A DNA stretch of 64,000 bases from Labrenzia sp. DG1229 (lineage in GTDB: Bacteria; Pseudomonadota; Alphaproteobacteria; Rhizobiales; Stappiaceae), in the NCBI RefSeq assembly GCF_000521215.1, contig NZ_KI928948.1, forward strand, positions 65,574-129,573, given 5' to 3'. The notes below the pieces were generated by a model. That model was not told where the DNA came from. It was given only the letters and a program-made list of their open reading frames with translations, and searched no databases. Position 1 is the stretch's first letter, and each line of letters starts with the position of its first letter. This document shows, one piece after another, positions 51,770 through 60,892 of the stretch. The translations under genes and the position numbers were made by a program.

Positions 51770-52951
51770 TCACTTATAGGGATCTGCCGCGTCGCGCAAA
51801 CCGTCGCCAAGGAAATTGAACGCCAGGACCACAATGATGATCGGAGCGACCGGCGCCATCAGCCAGGGATAGACTGTGACAACCGAAATGTTCTGGGCCT
51901 CATTCAACAAAACGCCCCAGGAAATCGCCGGGCGGCGCAAGCCGAGGTTGAGAAAGGAAAGCGCCGTTTCGCCCAGGATCATTGCCGGTATCGACAGGGT
52001 TGCGGACGCGATGATGTGGCTGGTGAACCCCGGAAGCAAATGCCGCGTGATGACACGCTTCGGCTTGGCCCCCATCAGCACGGCCGCCTTGGCATATTCC
52101 TCTTCGCGCAAGGAGAGCAGTTTGGACCGGACAGCGCGCGCAAGTCCCGGCCAGTCGAGTAGTCCGAGAATTATCGTGAGGCCGAAATAAATCCAGACAG
52201 GGCTCCAGGTTACCGGCAAGGCTGCAGAGAGCGCCATCCAGAGCGGAAGCTCCGGCATCGAGCGAATGATTTCGATCATCCGCTGGATGATGCTGTCCAG
52301 GAACCCACCGAAATAGCCGGCAATGCCACCGAAGAACAGACCGAGGACAATGGAAATGGTGACCCCGACCAGACCGACGGTGAGTGAGAGGCGCGCGCCG
52401 TAGACGAGGCCTGAAAACTGGTCGCGCCCCAGACGGTCCGTGCCGATCAGGAACAGTGTCCCCTCTTCAGCCGGGCAGAACAGATGAAAATCGGCGTCGA
52501 ACAATCCCCAGAATTCGTAGGACGCCCCCCGGCAGAAGAAACGGATCGGCTGGACGTTTTCCGTGTCCTCCGTAAAAACCCACTGCAGGGTTTCCATGTC
52601 GATCTGTGATGTCATGCCGTAGACGAACGGACCGACGAATTCACCTTCGTTGAACAAGTGGATCGACTGTGGCGGAGCGAAAAGATGGAGGCTGTCCCGC
52701 GAGTTCGGTCCATAAGGTGCAATCACCTCGGCAAAAGGCACGCAGAGATAAAAGAGGATCAGGACAACCCCGGACCAGACCGCAATCTTGTGGCGCTTGA
52801 ACTTCCACCACATGATCTGCCACTGGGATGCCTGATAAAACTGCTCCTGCTCCTCCGTCATTTCCTCCGTGACAGCAGGATTGAACGGCGTCGGGTCGAC
52901 GTAGTGTTCCACTTCACGCGCCGGAGTTCCGTCCCTGGTGTCCATGCTCAT
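51770..52951 (-). CDS. Oligopeptide-type ABC transporter permease (OppC-like)
   Basis: A 393-residue permease. After an about 60-residue cytoplasmic N-terminal extension comes the first helix, then a large periplasmic loop of roughly 90 residues, then five helices with the ABC permease EAA loop (EEYAKAAVLMGAKPKRVITRHLLP). LIGTDRLGRDQFSGLVYGARLS is the OppC/DppC mark. Its ATG overlaps the stop of the OppB-like gene (ATGA). The large loop and extension are unusual for OppC and may be group-specific. Confidence 0.92.
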   Translation of the reverse strand: MSMDTRDGTPAREVEHYVDPTPFNPAVTEEMTEEQEQFYQASQWQIMWWKFKRHKIAVWSGVVLILFYLCVPFAEVIAPYGPNSRDSLHLFAPPQSIHLFNEGEFVGPFVYGMTSQIDMETLQWVFTEDTENVQPIRFFCRGASYEFWGLFDADFHLFCPAEEGTLFLIGTDRLGRDQFSGLVYGARLSLTVGLVGVTISIVLGLFFGGIAGYFGGFLDSIIQRMIEIIRSMPELPLWMALSAALPVTWSPVWIYFGLTIILGLLDWPGLARAVRSKLLSLREEEYAKAAVLMGAKPKRVITRHLLPGFTSHIIASATLSIPAMILGETALSFLNLGLRRPAISWGVLLNEAQNISVVTVYPWLMAPVAPIIIVVLAFNFLGDGLRDAADPYK

Positions 52952-53973
52952 GACGAGGCCCTCCCGCCAAGCCGGATGCGCGGATCAAGAACCGCCAGCA
53001 GCAGGTCTGAAATCAACATCCCGATCAGGGTCAGGACGGCAACGAACAGCAGGATGAAGCCGGACAGGAACTGATCCTGCGACTGAAGTGCGGACAGGAG
53101 AATCGGTCCGACCGTCGGCAGGCTCATGACAACGGAAACGATGACCGAGCCCGATACCATCGACGGGATCAGGTTGCCGATATCGGCGATGAAAGGGTTG
53201 ATCGCCATGCGCAGCGGATACTTGATCAGGAGCTGGTTTTCCTTCAACCCCTTTGCCCGCCCGGTCGTGACGTACTGCTTGTGAAGCTCGTCGAGCAGAT
53301 TGGCGCGCAATCGCCGGATCATGGCTGCAGTGCCCGACGTCCCGATTACGATCGTGGGCACGATCAGATGCGCCAGCACCGACATGGCCTTGTCGAAACT
53401 CCAGGGCTGATCGATGTATTCAGGCGCCATCAGGCCGCCAACCGAAAGACCAAACCACTGATTGAACAGGTAGAGAAGGATCAGCGCGAGCAGGAAGTTC
53501 GGCGTCGCAAGGCCAATGTAGCCTATGAACGTGAACCCGTAGTCGCCCCAGGAATACTGGCGTGTTGCCGAATAGATCCCGATCGGAAACGAAACAACGT
53601 AGACGAACAGGATTGTCGCGAAATTGAGCACGATTGTCAGCGGCAGCGTCGGCCCGACGACCTGATCAACGGGCTTGTCGAACTCGAAAGACCAGCCCCA
53701 ATTCCCCTGGATGAGGCCATCAAAGCCATGCGGCCCTTGCCACAATCCGATCCAGATCAGGTAACGCTCGAAAAATGGCCGGTCGAGTGAAAACTCCTTT
53801 CGCAGAAATTCCAGCTTCGCAACCGATGACTGTTCACCCGTGGATTTGAGAGCTGCGATCTGGTTGGAAATGTAGTCGCCTGCGGGAAGTTCGATGATTA
53901 AGAATGTAAGAAAACTGATCACCAACAGTGTCGGGACCATCATGAAAATCCGGCGAATTATGTAATAGAGCAC
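52948..53973 (-). CDS. Oligopeptide-type ABC transporter permease (OppB-like)
   Basis: A 341-residue permease: N-terminal IIRRIFMMVPTLLVISFLTFLII, a periplasmic loop, five more helices and the EAA loop YVTTGRAKGLKENQLLIKYPLR. It pairs with the OppC-like protein in the membrane. The SBP gene lies 339 bases upstream, with a strong hairpin just after the SBP stop, which would allow higher SBP expression than permease expression. Confidence 0.93.
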   Translation of the reverse strand: MLYYIIRRIFMMVPTLLVISFLTFLIIELPAGDYISNQIAALKSTGEQSSVAKLEFLRKEFSLDRPFFERYLIWIGLWQGPHGFDGLIQGNWGWSFEFDKPVDQVVGPTLPLTIVLNFATILFVYVVSFPIGIYSATRQYSWGDYGFTFIGYIGLATPNFLLALILLYLFNQWFGLSVGGLMAPEYIDQPWSFDKAMSVLAHLIVPTIVIGTSGTAAMIRRLRANLLDELHKQYVTTGRAKGLKENQLLIKYPLRMAINPFIADIGNLIPSMVSGSVIVSVVMSLPTVGPILLSALQSQDQFLSGFILLFVAVLTLIGMLISDLLLAVLDPRIRLGGRASS

Positions 53974-54312
53974 CTATACTCCCCTCACCCCGACACGACC
54001 GCGGAAACAACTGAAACCGCACCGCGCAAAACAACGGTATCTGTTTCATTGCTGCGACACCGCAAAAGCGTGTGTCTACCCAACGGCCCCATTCACATTC
54101 CCGTCCAGTGCACGCGCATCCGATGCACCAAAATGAACCTGTTCATTCTGCCATCCATGGCTGGATCCGTGCCAGTTCCGGACAGGTCACCACGGCTCGG
54201 ACCGCTTTGGCAAATCAACAAATCCTAGCCCCAGTCATCATGAAACGGCAATCCGGTTTTCGCGCATTGCACAACCAGAGTTGCCGTTCCTGACCAAACT
54301 TTGACGTCAAAC
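53974..54312. other. Intergenic spacer within the ABC transporter unit
   Basis: 339 bases with no supported gene between the binding-protein stop and the OppB-like start. The only clear structure is the minus-strand hairpin at 54244-54288. Confidence 0.6.
54244..54288 (-). promoter_or_regulatory. Long hairpin after the binding-protein gene
   Basis: AACGGCAA (54244-54251) pairs with TTGCCGTT (54281-54288); the stem continues with TCCGGTT (54252-54258) against AACCAGA (54273-54279) through a wobble, giving about 15 pairs with one bulge. No T-run follows. It probably protects the upstream message from 3' decay or attenuates read-through into the permeases. Confidence 0.5.
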
Positions 54313-56202
54313 TCAATCTTCGTCCAAATAGAATTCGTCCATCCGATGGATACCGAAATGAGCGCCCGGATCCCAGCCGTAGATCCCTTCCAGTGGCACG
54401 TTCTCGACATCCTTTACAACCACCGGCTGGCGAACACCGGAAACCAGACCGATATGAATGGTTTCATCGGCATGTATCTGCAGCATTTCGTCCCAGATCT
54501 TCGTGCGTTCCTCGGGCGTTTTTGATGTCAGCCAGGCATTGTAAAGCTCCATCAGCCGCTTGGCGGGTGCCCAGTCCGGTTTTTCACCGCCTTCGCCCTG
54601 GGTTTCGTAATAGTCGCCCCATGCGTGCCAGGAGAGTGCGTCACCGCGGACCGGCGCATAGTCGGTTGGCGGCATTTCAGACGTCGGAATGCCGTTTTCA
54701 AATCCCCACCAGACCGACATGAGCAGGTCACCTGCAATAGCGCGCTCGCGCATGTTGTCGCGCTGACTGGGTTTGGCGAACAGCTTGATGCCGATCTCGC
54801 CCCACATCTCGCCAACCAGTTCGAGAGCATCTTCCTGCACCTGGGCTTCACCGGCTGTCTCGACGATTATCTCGAGCGGACGGCCGTCCGGTAGCAATCT
54901 GATGTCATCGTCATTCCTCTTCTTGAGACCGATCTCGTCCAGAAGAGCGTTGGCCTTTTTGGGATCATATTCAGCCCATTTGCTCGTATAGTCAGCCTTG
55001 TAAAGCGGGCTTGCGGCGAGCACGGTATCGTTTCCCGGTGTTCCCAGACCAAAGAACAGCACCCTGTTCAGAAGATTGCGATCGATGCCCAGGGACAGTG
55101 CGTGACGGAACCGCTTGTCGCGCAGAAGCTTGCGCCAGACAGGATCCTTCACAGTCATGTTCGGCAGAATGGAAATCTCCGACCCCTTGGTGTTCGACCA
55201 GAGCGCGGTGACGTAGTCGTTTTTCTTCTCGCCCTTCTTCAGAACGGTGATATCGGAAAAACTCAGGTTCCGAGCCTGGAGTTCACTCTCGCCTGCCTGG
55301 GCTTTTGCCGGAATCAGCTTGCCGTCGGCAACCGTCATGATGACCTTGTCGATATAGGGCAGTTGCTGACCGGCACTGTCGACGCGGTGATAGAAGGGGT
55401 TCCGTTCCAGAACAAAACGGAGGTCGCTGTCATCGCGCTTGCGAACCCAGGGCTGCAATGTCGGCAACTCGACATTGCGCGCGTTGTACATGTCGTCTTT
55501 CTTGTTGTGCAAGGGTGCCCAGCTGCGAGCCTTCACCTTTTCCGCTTCCTTGGCGATGAAGTCCGGATCGCCGTATTTGCCGTGAAAGCGCCTCAGATAA
55601 TGCGATGGACGGTAGATGAAAGGTGGCCTGGACTTTGCCAGTTCGGGAAGAAAGAGCGGGTTCGGCTCGTCCCAGGTAAAGCGAACCGTCGTGTCGTCGA
55701 CGACCTCGAACTCCGGACCCTTGCCGTTGACGAGAAGAAACGGTGGCAGACCGGACGGGGTCAGATTTTCATCGCTGACGATATCTTCGAAGTAATAACG
55801 GATATCTTCCGAGTCGAACGGATCTCCGTCGGACCACTTGTGACCTTCGCGGGTGTGAAGCGTAAAGATCCGTCCGTCCTCGACTTCCACGTCCGCCAGT
55901 ATATCGGGAAGCAGTTCGAGCTTGTCATTGTAGCCGACAAGGCGGGCATAACCCCACACATTGATGAGGCGCACGTCCTTGGCACGTCCGATAAGCGTAT
56001 CGAGGGAACCACCTGGCTTGCCGATCTTTCGTCCCCTGGCCTCGAGATCAACGATCAGGGGTTCTGTCGGCACACGTTCGGCAACGGGTGGAAGCGACGG
56101 ATCCAGACCTGGCATTTCCTTCAATTCCAGCGCCGCCAGCGGCGCGGTTATCAAGGCTGCGGTCAAAAACAGCCCCATCCTCGTCAAGCGTTCAAACTTC
56201 AT
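54313..56202 (-). CDS. ABC transporter periplasmic substrate-binding protein (SBP family 5)
   Basis: A 629-residue extracytoplasmic binding protein with a signal peptide (MKFERLTRMGLFLTAALITAPLAA). The family 5 pattern includes VEDGRIFTLHTREGHKWSDGDPFDSEDIRYYFEDI near residue 110 and ALSLGIDRNLLNRVLFF near 380. These proteins bind oligopeptides, sugars or other large polar compounds; at 629 residues it belongs to the long subgroup that often binds glycosides or glycopeptides. Its start overlaps the ATPase stop. Confidence 0.93.
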   Translation of the reverse strand: MKFERLTRMGLFLTAALITAPLAALELKEMPGLDPSLPPVAERVPTEPLIVDLEARGRKIGKPGGSLDTLIGRAKDVRLINVWGYARLVGYNDKLELLPDILADVEVEDGRIFTLHTREGHKWSDGDPFDSEDIRYYFEDIVSDENLTPSGLPPFLLVNGKGPEFEVVDDTTVRFTWDEPNPLFLPELAKSRPPFIYRPSHYLRRFHGKYGDPDFIAKEAEKVKARSWAPLHNKKDDMYNARNVELPTLQPWVRKRDDSDLRFVLERNPFYHRVDSAGQQLPYIDKVIMTVADGKLIPAKAQAGESELQARNLSFSDITVLKKGEKKNDYVTALWSNTKGSEISILPNMTVKDPVWRKLLRDKRFRHALSLGIDRNLLNRVLFFGLGTPGNDTVLAASPLYKADYTSKWAEYDPKKANALLDEIGLKKRNDDDIRLLPDGRPLEIIVETAGEAQVQEDALELVGEMWGEIGIKLFAKPSQRDNMRERAIAGDLLMSVWWGFENGIPTSEMPPTDYAPVRGDALSWHAWGDYYETQGEGGEKPDWAPAKRLMELYNAWLTSKTPEERTKIWDEMLQIHADETIHIGLVSGVRQPVVVKDVENVPLEGIYGWDPGAHFGIHRMDEFYLDED

Positions 56203-58085
56203 GCTGCAGTCCCCTCAAGTGCCCCGGAATTCTTAAGTCCGGGTGCGCAAACAAAATGATCCGGTTCCATTTCAACCAAAGATGGTTCCGTGCCTTCGGT
56301 GATCGTGAACGGTTCCGGCCAAAGCTGCGGTTCAGATGCCCTGTTGGCATCCAGCGCGGCAAAATCCAAAGGCGCCGACAGGTCCGGTTCCGGTACGGCG
56401 GACAAGAGCGCCTTCGTGTACGGGTGAAGCGGATTTCCAACGACCGTCCGCGTTTCGCCCATTTCGACCAGGCGTCCGCGGCACATGACTGCGATCCGAT
56501 CGGCAACATAGTCTACCACGGCAAGGTTGTGGCTGACGAACAGATAGGTCAGGTTCAGATCCCGCTTCAGGTCCTGCAGAAGGTTCAGGATTTGTGCCTG
56601 AACGGAAACGTCGAGTGCCGAAGTCGGCTCGTCACACAATATGAACTCGGGATTGAGTGCCAACGCCCTTGCAATTCCGATGCGTTGGCGCTGACCTCCG
56701 GAAAACGAATGCGGATATCGCCGCAGAAAGCGCGGATCAAGACCGACGAGACTCATGAGGTTCCTCACGCGTTCCGCCCGCTCCTGCTGTGTTCCTATTC
56801 CGTGCACCTCGAACGGTTCCAGCAGCGTATCGTTGATCGTCATGCGCGGATTGAGCGAAGAGAACGGGTCCTGGAAAATAAGCTGGACCCGACGCCGGTA
56901 GTCCATCAGGTCGGCACCTGTCAGGTTCGCAATGTCCTGAAGGCCGTTGCCACGATTGTAAAGAACCTGCCCACCTTCCAGAGAAAGCGCACGCAGAATC
57001 GCCTTTGCCGCAGTCGTCTTGCCAGAACCGGATTCACCCACAAGACCCAGGCATTCCCCCCGCCTGATCGTCAGGCTGATGTTGTCCAGGGCAGTCATCG
57101 TTTTTGACCTGGAGCTCAGCAGCGAGCCCTTGCGCAGCGAAAACTGCTTGGTGACATCCTTCATCTCAACAAGAGGTTCGCCCGGTGCTACGTCGCAATG
57201 CGGCCTGTTCTTCGTCAGATCTTCCGACTTCAATTCAATCGGCCGGATCGGAACCAGCCGCTCCTCCCTGTCCATGTGGAAACTGGGAACCGCATTCAAA
57301 AGTGCTTTCAGATAGTCGTGCTGAGGATCGGAAAAGAGTTGCTCGGCCGTTCCCTTCTCCATGATCCGGCCGTGATAAATCACCGCGATTTCGTCCGCCA
57401 TATTCGCCACGACGCCGAAATCGTGCGTGATCATCAGGACAGACATCCGCAATTCAGACTGAACCTCGCGGATAAGTTTCAGGATCTCGGCCTGAATTGT
57501 CACGTCGAGCGCCGTTGTCGGCTCGTCCGCAATCAACAGTGCCGGATGACAGATCATTGCCATTGCAATCATGGCACGTTGACGCAACCCGCCGGAAAGC
57601 TCGAACGGATAGGTATCCAGCGCCCGGCCCGGATCGGGAAACTGGACCAGACGCAGCATTTCCTGTGTGAGCTCGCGGGCTTCCGCGCCTGAAACATCAC
57701 GATGAAGAAGGGCCGCCTCGCCGATCTGGTCGCCGATCGTGTGCAGCGGCGACAGCGATGTCATCGGTTCCTGAAATATGATCGCAACCCGATTTCCGCG
57801 CAGGTGACGCATCTGGGGGCCCTTGCGTTCCAGGCCGGCAATATCGACAGGCGGTTCGGCCCCCGTCGGATCGGCCAGAATGACCTTGCCCGAAGTAATT
57901 GCCGCTGCCTGAGGCAGCAAACCCATGATCGTTTGGGAAATAACTGTCTTGCCGGAACCGGATTCACCGACCAGTGCGACCGTGCGGTTCTCCGGGACGA
58001 CGAAGGAAACGTCGTCGACAGCCCGCACCCGGCCTTCTGCCGTATTAAAATCAACCGTTAGTCCCTCGATCGAGAGAACATTCAC
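56199..58085 (-). CDS. Fused dual-ATPase of the oligopeptide-type ABC transporter
   Basis: A 628-residue protein with two complete nucleotide-binding domains of the OppD/OppF type. Domain 1: VGESGSGKTVISQ (Walker A), a signature reading LSGGLRQRAMIAMAM, ADEPTTALDVT (Walker B). Domain 2: VGESGSGKTTAAK, FSGGQRQRIGIARAL and CDEPTSALDVS. Both hold all catalytic residues. Start GTG 58085 lies 9 bases after GGAGG; an upstream TTG would put that site inside the gene. It energises uptake through the two permeases downstream. Confidence 0.93.
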   Translation of the reverse strand: MNVLSIEGLTVDFNTAEGRVRAVDDVSFVVPENRTVALVGESGSGKTVISQTIMGLLPQAAAITSGKVILADPTGAEPPVDIAGLERKGPQMRHLRGNRVAIIFQEPMTSLSPLHTIGDQIGEAALLHRDVSGAEARELTQEMLRLVQFPDPGRALDTYPFELSGGLRQRAMIAMAMICHPALLIADEPTTALDVTIQAEILKLIREVQSELRMSVLMITHDFGVVANMADEIAVIYHGRIMEKGTAEQLFSDPQHDYLKALLNAVPSFHMDREERLVPIRPIELKSEDLTKNRPHCDVAPGEPLVEMKDVTKQFSLRKGSLLSSRSKTMTALDNISLTIRRGECLGLVGESGSGKTTAAKAILRALSLEGGQVLYNRGNGLQDIANLTGADLMDYRRRVQLIFQDPFSSLNPRMTINDTLLEPFEVHGIGTQQERAERVRNLMSLVGLDPRFLRRYPHSFSGGQRQRIGIARALALNPEFILCDEPTSALDVSVQAQILNLLQDLKRDLNLTYLFVSHNLAVVDYVADRIAVMCRGRLVEMGETRTVVGNPLHPYTKALLSAVPEPDLSAPLDFAALDANRASEPQLWPEPFTITEGTEPSLVEMEPDHFVCAPGLKNSGALEGTAA

Positions 58086-58286
58086 TGCGCTTTTCCTCCC
58101 CGGCAAGGATTGTCTGCGTGAGGCTTACTAAGCCTTTTTTGCAATACAAAGACAACCAAATTCGCCGTTGGATAGCAATGCAGAATTCCAAAGAAGTACG
58201 CTGTGAATTGAATTGTAGCAGGCAAATTCCTGTCTTTTTTCAGAATCTTGCGCCAAACAGGCATATGCAATGCAGGAATTGCGAGT

Positions 58287-60176
58287 TTACTCGGCTGCGG
58301 AAACCGGGACTGCCTGCGGGGGCGTCTCCCTGGCAGGCGCCTGCGGATGGGGGTCGATCCAGTAGACCTCCATCAAGCCACTGCGGCCTCTGAGGTGATG
58401 CGCACCGACAGGCCGCTTGTTGTGTTCACCCGGGAGCCTTGCAACGGTATCGGCACTGGCAAGAATGGTCACCTCCGGTTCACCGTCGACTTCCTTACCG
58501 AGGGTCTGCAGTCGTTCAGCGGCATTCACGGTATCTCCGACAACCGTGTAGTTCCATCGATCCAGCGCACCGACGTTTCCGACGACTGCCGGACCTGTGT
58601 GAATGCCGATGCGTGTCAAGATCTGCGGTCCACCCTGGGCCTCGGCCTGCACATTCGATTCATGAAGGGCGGAAGCAATCCGCCGCGCCGTTCTCACCGC
58701 AGCTTCAGCATGGTCGGGGCGTTCATCCGGAGCTCCCCAGAAGGCAAGCATACCGTCGCCCAGGAACTTGTCGACCGTCCCATCTTCTGTTTCGACGGCT
58801 TCGACCAGAATCGCGAAATGATCGTTCAGAATCCGCGCTGTTTCTTCGGCGCTCAGATGTTCGGAAAGCGCCGTGAACCCAACTATGTCGGTGAACAGGA
58901 TAGTGAGTTCGGCTTCTCTTGCTTCCGCTGCCTGGCTTCCCCCCAATCGCATCAACTTGATGAACAGCGACCGCGGCACGTAAGTGTTCATCGCCTTCAA
59001 GCCTTCGACCATCGAATTGAAGGCAAGGGCTACCTGATCAATTTCCGCAACACGGCTGCGTGGCATCGGTTCGACTTCGTTGAGCGAAAGGGTCCCGACG
59101 CGCTCCGATTGCACCGCGAGATTGCGCAGTGGACGGGCCACTCTGCGCCCGATCCAGAAAGCGATCAGAACCGATATGACAAGTGCGCCGAACCCAACGA
59201 ACATGGAGCCGGCGAGCCGGCGGACCTCCCGGGAAACCGTTACGCTCTGATAATACTGTCCGATAGTCCAGGGTTTATCGCTGAAGCCGTCGAATTCGGC
59301 TTTCATGATGATGTATTCGTCATCGTTCGCCTTGACGAAAGACACTTCGATACCGAGTTCGGCGGCTTTTTGAAACTCCTCGATCGGTTGCTCGTCTGCC
59401 ATTCCCGCCAGGACCGGATCCCCGATGCTATCCCAGGCCTCCGGCAAATTCGCCTTGATGCTACCGCCTGTCTGCAATCCGGTTTCATCGGAATGCATAA
59501 TAACGCGCCCGACCCCGTCAACAATGAAGATGGTGTTGTTGAGACCTTCGTCCCGGGCCTTGACGATATGGGAGAGATCTTTCATCGAGCTGGCAGCTGT
59601 CAAAGTGCCGATCAGTTCGCCCTCTCTCACCAGAGGCACCGAGACATTGGCAAACAGTCCGACCTCATGCTCCACCAAAGGGCCCCAGGTGGGCAAACTT
59701 GTCTGATCAAGAGCCGGAAGATCGGCCATATTCATGCCGGGCGGTGGTACATCGGTCTCTATCCGCCACAGTTTGCCGGAAGGTGCCCGGTAAATGCCGA
59801 GGCGCCGTCCATCCGTCGCAGTTACAGCAAGGGTCGTAACGTCGCTATTGGACTTTAGGGCGATCGAAAGATCTTCAAGCGTGCGCTCGGGATCCTCAAA
59901 ACCGATCGTTCCGTCATCAAAAAACGGTTTCAAACCAACGACAGCCTTTTCCACGGAAGTGAAATGAGTGCGCAGCTGTGTTTCGAGCGCATCCGTGCTC
60001 AGAATCGTCTTGTCGTTCAGCAGGGAAAACGTGTTGCTGAAGTTCGCGCTCACCGAAAGACCCAAAACCAACCCGATGGCGAGCGCAACAAACGCACCGA
60101 ACCCCAGACCGACAACTGATGTCAGCGGGAGTTTGATTCGTCGATCAGCGCGCTTTTTCTTTGGCATAAGGCGCAA
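58287..60176 (-). CDS. Membrane adenylate/guanylate cyclase with dCache-like sensor and HAMP
   Basis: A 629-residue receptor cyclase. Helix 1 (residues 20 to 45) and helix 2 (near 350 to 372) flank an extracytoplasmic sensor of about 300 residues, dCache/CHASE-like (with GVGRVIMHSDETGLQT). A HAMP segment (RRVARPLRNLAVQSERVGTLSLNE) precedes the class III domain: ILFTDIVGFTALSE, VDKFLGDGMLAFWG and NYTVVGDTVNAAERLQ all keep metal and transition-state residues. It likely senses a small ligand outside the cell and makes cAMP or cGMP. Confidence 0.92.
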   Translation of the reverse strand: MRLMPKKKRADRRIKLPLTSVVGLGFGAFVALAIGLVLGLSVSANFSNTFSLLNDKTILSTDALETQLRTHFTSVEKAVVGLKPFFDDGTIGFEDPERTLEDLSIALKSNSDVTTLAVTATDGRRLGIYRAPSGKLWRIETDVPPPGMNMADLPALDQTSLPTWGPLVEHEVGLFANVSVPLVREGELIGTLTAASSMKDLSHIVKARDEGLNNTIFIVDGVGRVIMHSDETGLQTGGSIKANLPEAWDSIGDPVLAGMADEQPIEEFQKAAELGIEVSFVKANDDEYIIMKAEFDGFSDKPWTIGQYYQSVTVSREVRRLAGSMFVGFGALVISVLIAFWIGRRVARPLRNLAVQSERVGTLSLNEVEPMPRSRVAEIDQVALAFNSMVEGLKAMNTYVPRSLFIKLMRLGGSQAAEAREAELTILFTDIVGFTALSEHLSAEETARILNDHFAILVEAVETEDGTVDKFLGDGMLAFWGAPDERPDHAEAAVRTARRIASALHESNVQAEAQGGPQILTRIGIHTGPAVVGNVGALDRWNYTVVGDTVNAAERLQTLGKEVDGEPEVTILASADTVARLPGEHNKRPVGAHHLRGRSGLMEVYWIDPHPQAPARETPPQAVPVSAAE

Positions 60177-60271
60177 GTCCTCTCATTGCCTTTGTAGCTT
60201 ACCTGCCTGACCTTTTGCGTCAAATTAAGGCGGTCGGCCACCTGAAACACGACGACAAGAACCCGTGGACG

Positions 60272-60877
60272 TTATCCGTCATGCGCCGCGTAATCGCGCA
60301 AAGCAAGATTTTGCAGAAGCAGGATCGTTTTTGCATCACAGATTTCTCCGGTCCGGATCATCCCGAGCGCCGTCTGGAGCGGGACATGCATGACTTCAAT
60401 GTCCTCACCTTCGTGTTCCACACCACCGCCGTCGCCCACCTTGTTGTTCAGATGGTAGGTACCGGAATAAAATGAAAGGCACTCGGTCACCGAACCCGGA
60501 CTCATGTGCACGTCAAAAAGGTGCTCGAGTTCCGAGACTTCATATCCGGTTTCCTCGATGAGTTCGGCACGCATCCTGTCCTCAGGGTGAGCTCCTTCCA
60601 GCAATCCGGCAGGTGACTCGATCAGGAAAGGATCCTTGCCGTTCAAATGGACAGGTAGCCGGAACTGACGGGTGAGCAGCACACATTTTGTCTCCGGATC
60701 AAAGAGAAGGCATGTTACGGCATTGCCGTGATCATAGGACTCCCGGCTCAGTTCCTGCCACGAGCCGTCCCGGCGCCGATACTCTAGCCGATACTTGGTG
60801 AGCCTGCCCCAGTCTTCAGCGAGAACTTCTTTGTCGACAAAGCGCAAATATTCGGTGTTTTTCATAGAATGGAGCAT
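60272..60877 (-). CDS. NudK-like Nudix hydrolase (nucleoside diphosphate-sugar)
   Basis: A 201-residue Nudix protein. The Nudix stretch runs AGLLEGAHPEDRMRAELIEETGYEV: the Glu-x-x-Glu-Glu metal core is kept, while the first box Glu and the Arg are replaced, as in E. coli NudK. A following FDVHMSPGSVTECLSFYSGTYH is also NudK-like. NudK hydrolyses GDP-mannose and other NDP-sugars to NMP and sugar phosphate. Start is either ATG 60877 or ATG 60865. It lies 15 bases from the CoA transferase gene. Confidence 0.82.
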   Translation of the reverse strand: MLHSMKNTEYLRFVDKEVLAEDWGRLTKYRLEYRRRDGSWQELSRESYDHGNAVTCLLFDPETKCVLLTRQFRLPVHLNGKDPFLIESPAGLLEGAHPEDRMRAELIEETGYEVSELEHLFDVHMSPGSVTECLSFYSGTYHLNNKVGDGGGVEHEGEDIEVMHVPLQTALGMIRTGEICDAKTILLLQNLALRDYAAHDG

Positions 60878-60892
60878 CTCATGGTGAAAAAG

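Noticed and set aside
55102..56259. A 385-codon plus-strand open frame opposite the SBP gene
   Set aside because: Antisense shadow; the minus-strand protein has a signal peptide and a full family pattern.
58248..59858. A 536-codon plus-strand open frame opposite the receptor cyclase
   Set aside because: Antisense to a clear cyclase with all motifs; no recognisable domain in the plus-strand product.
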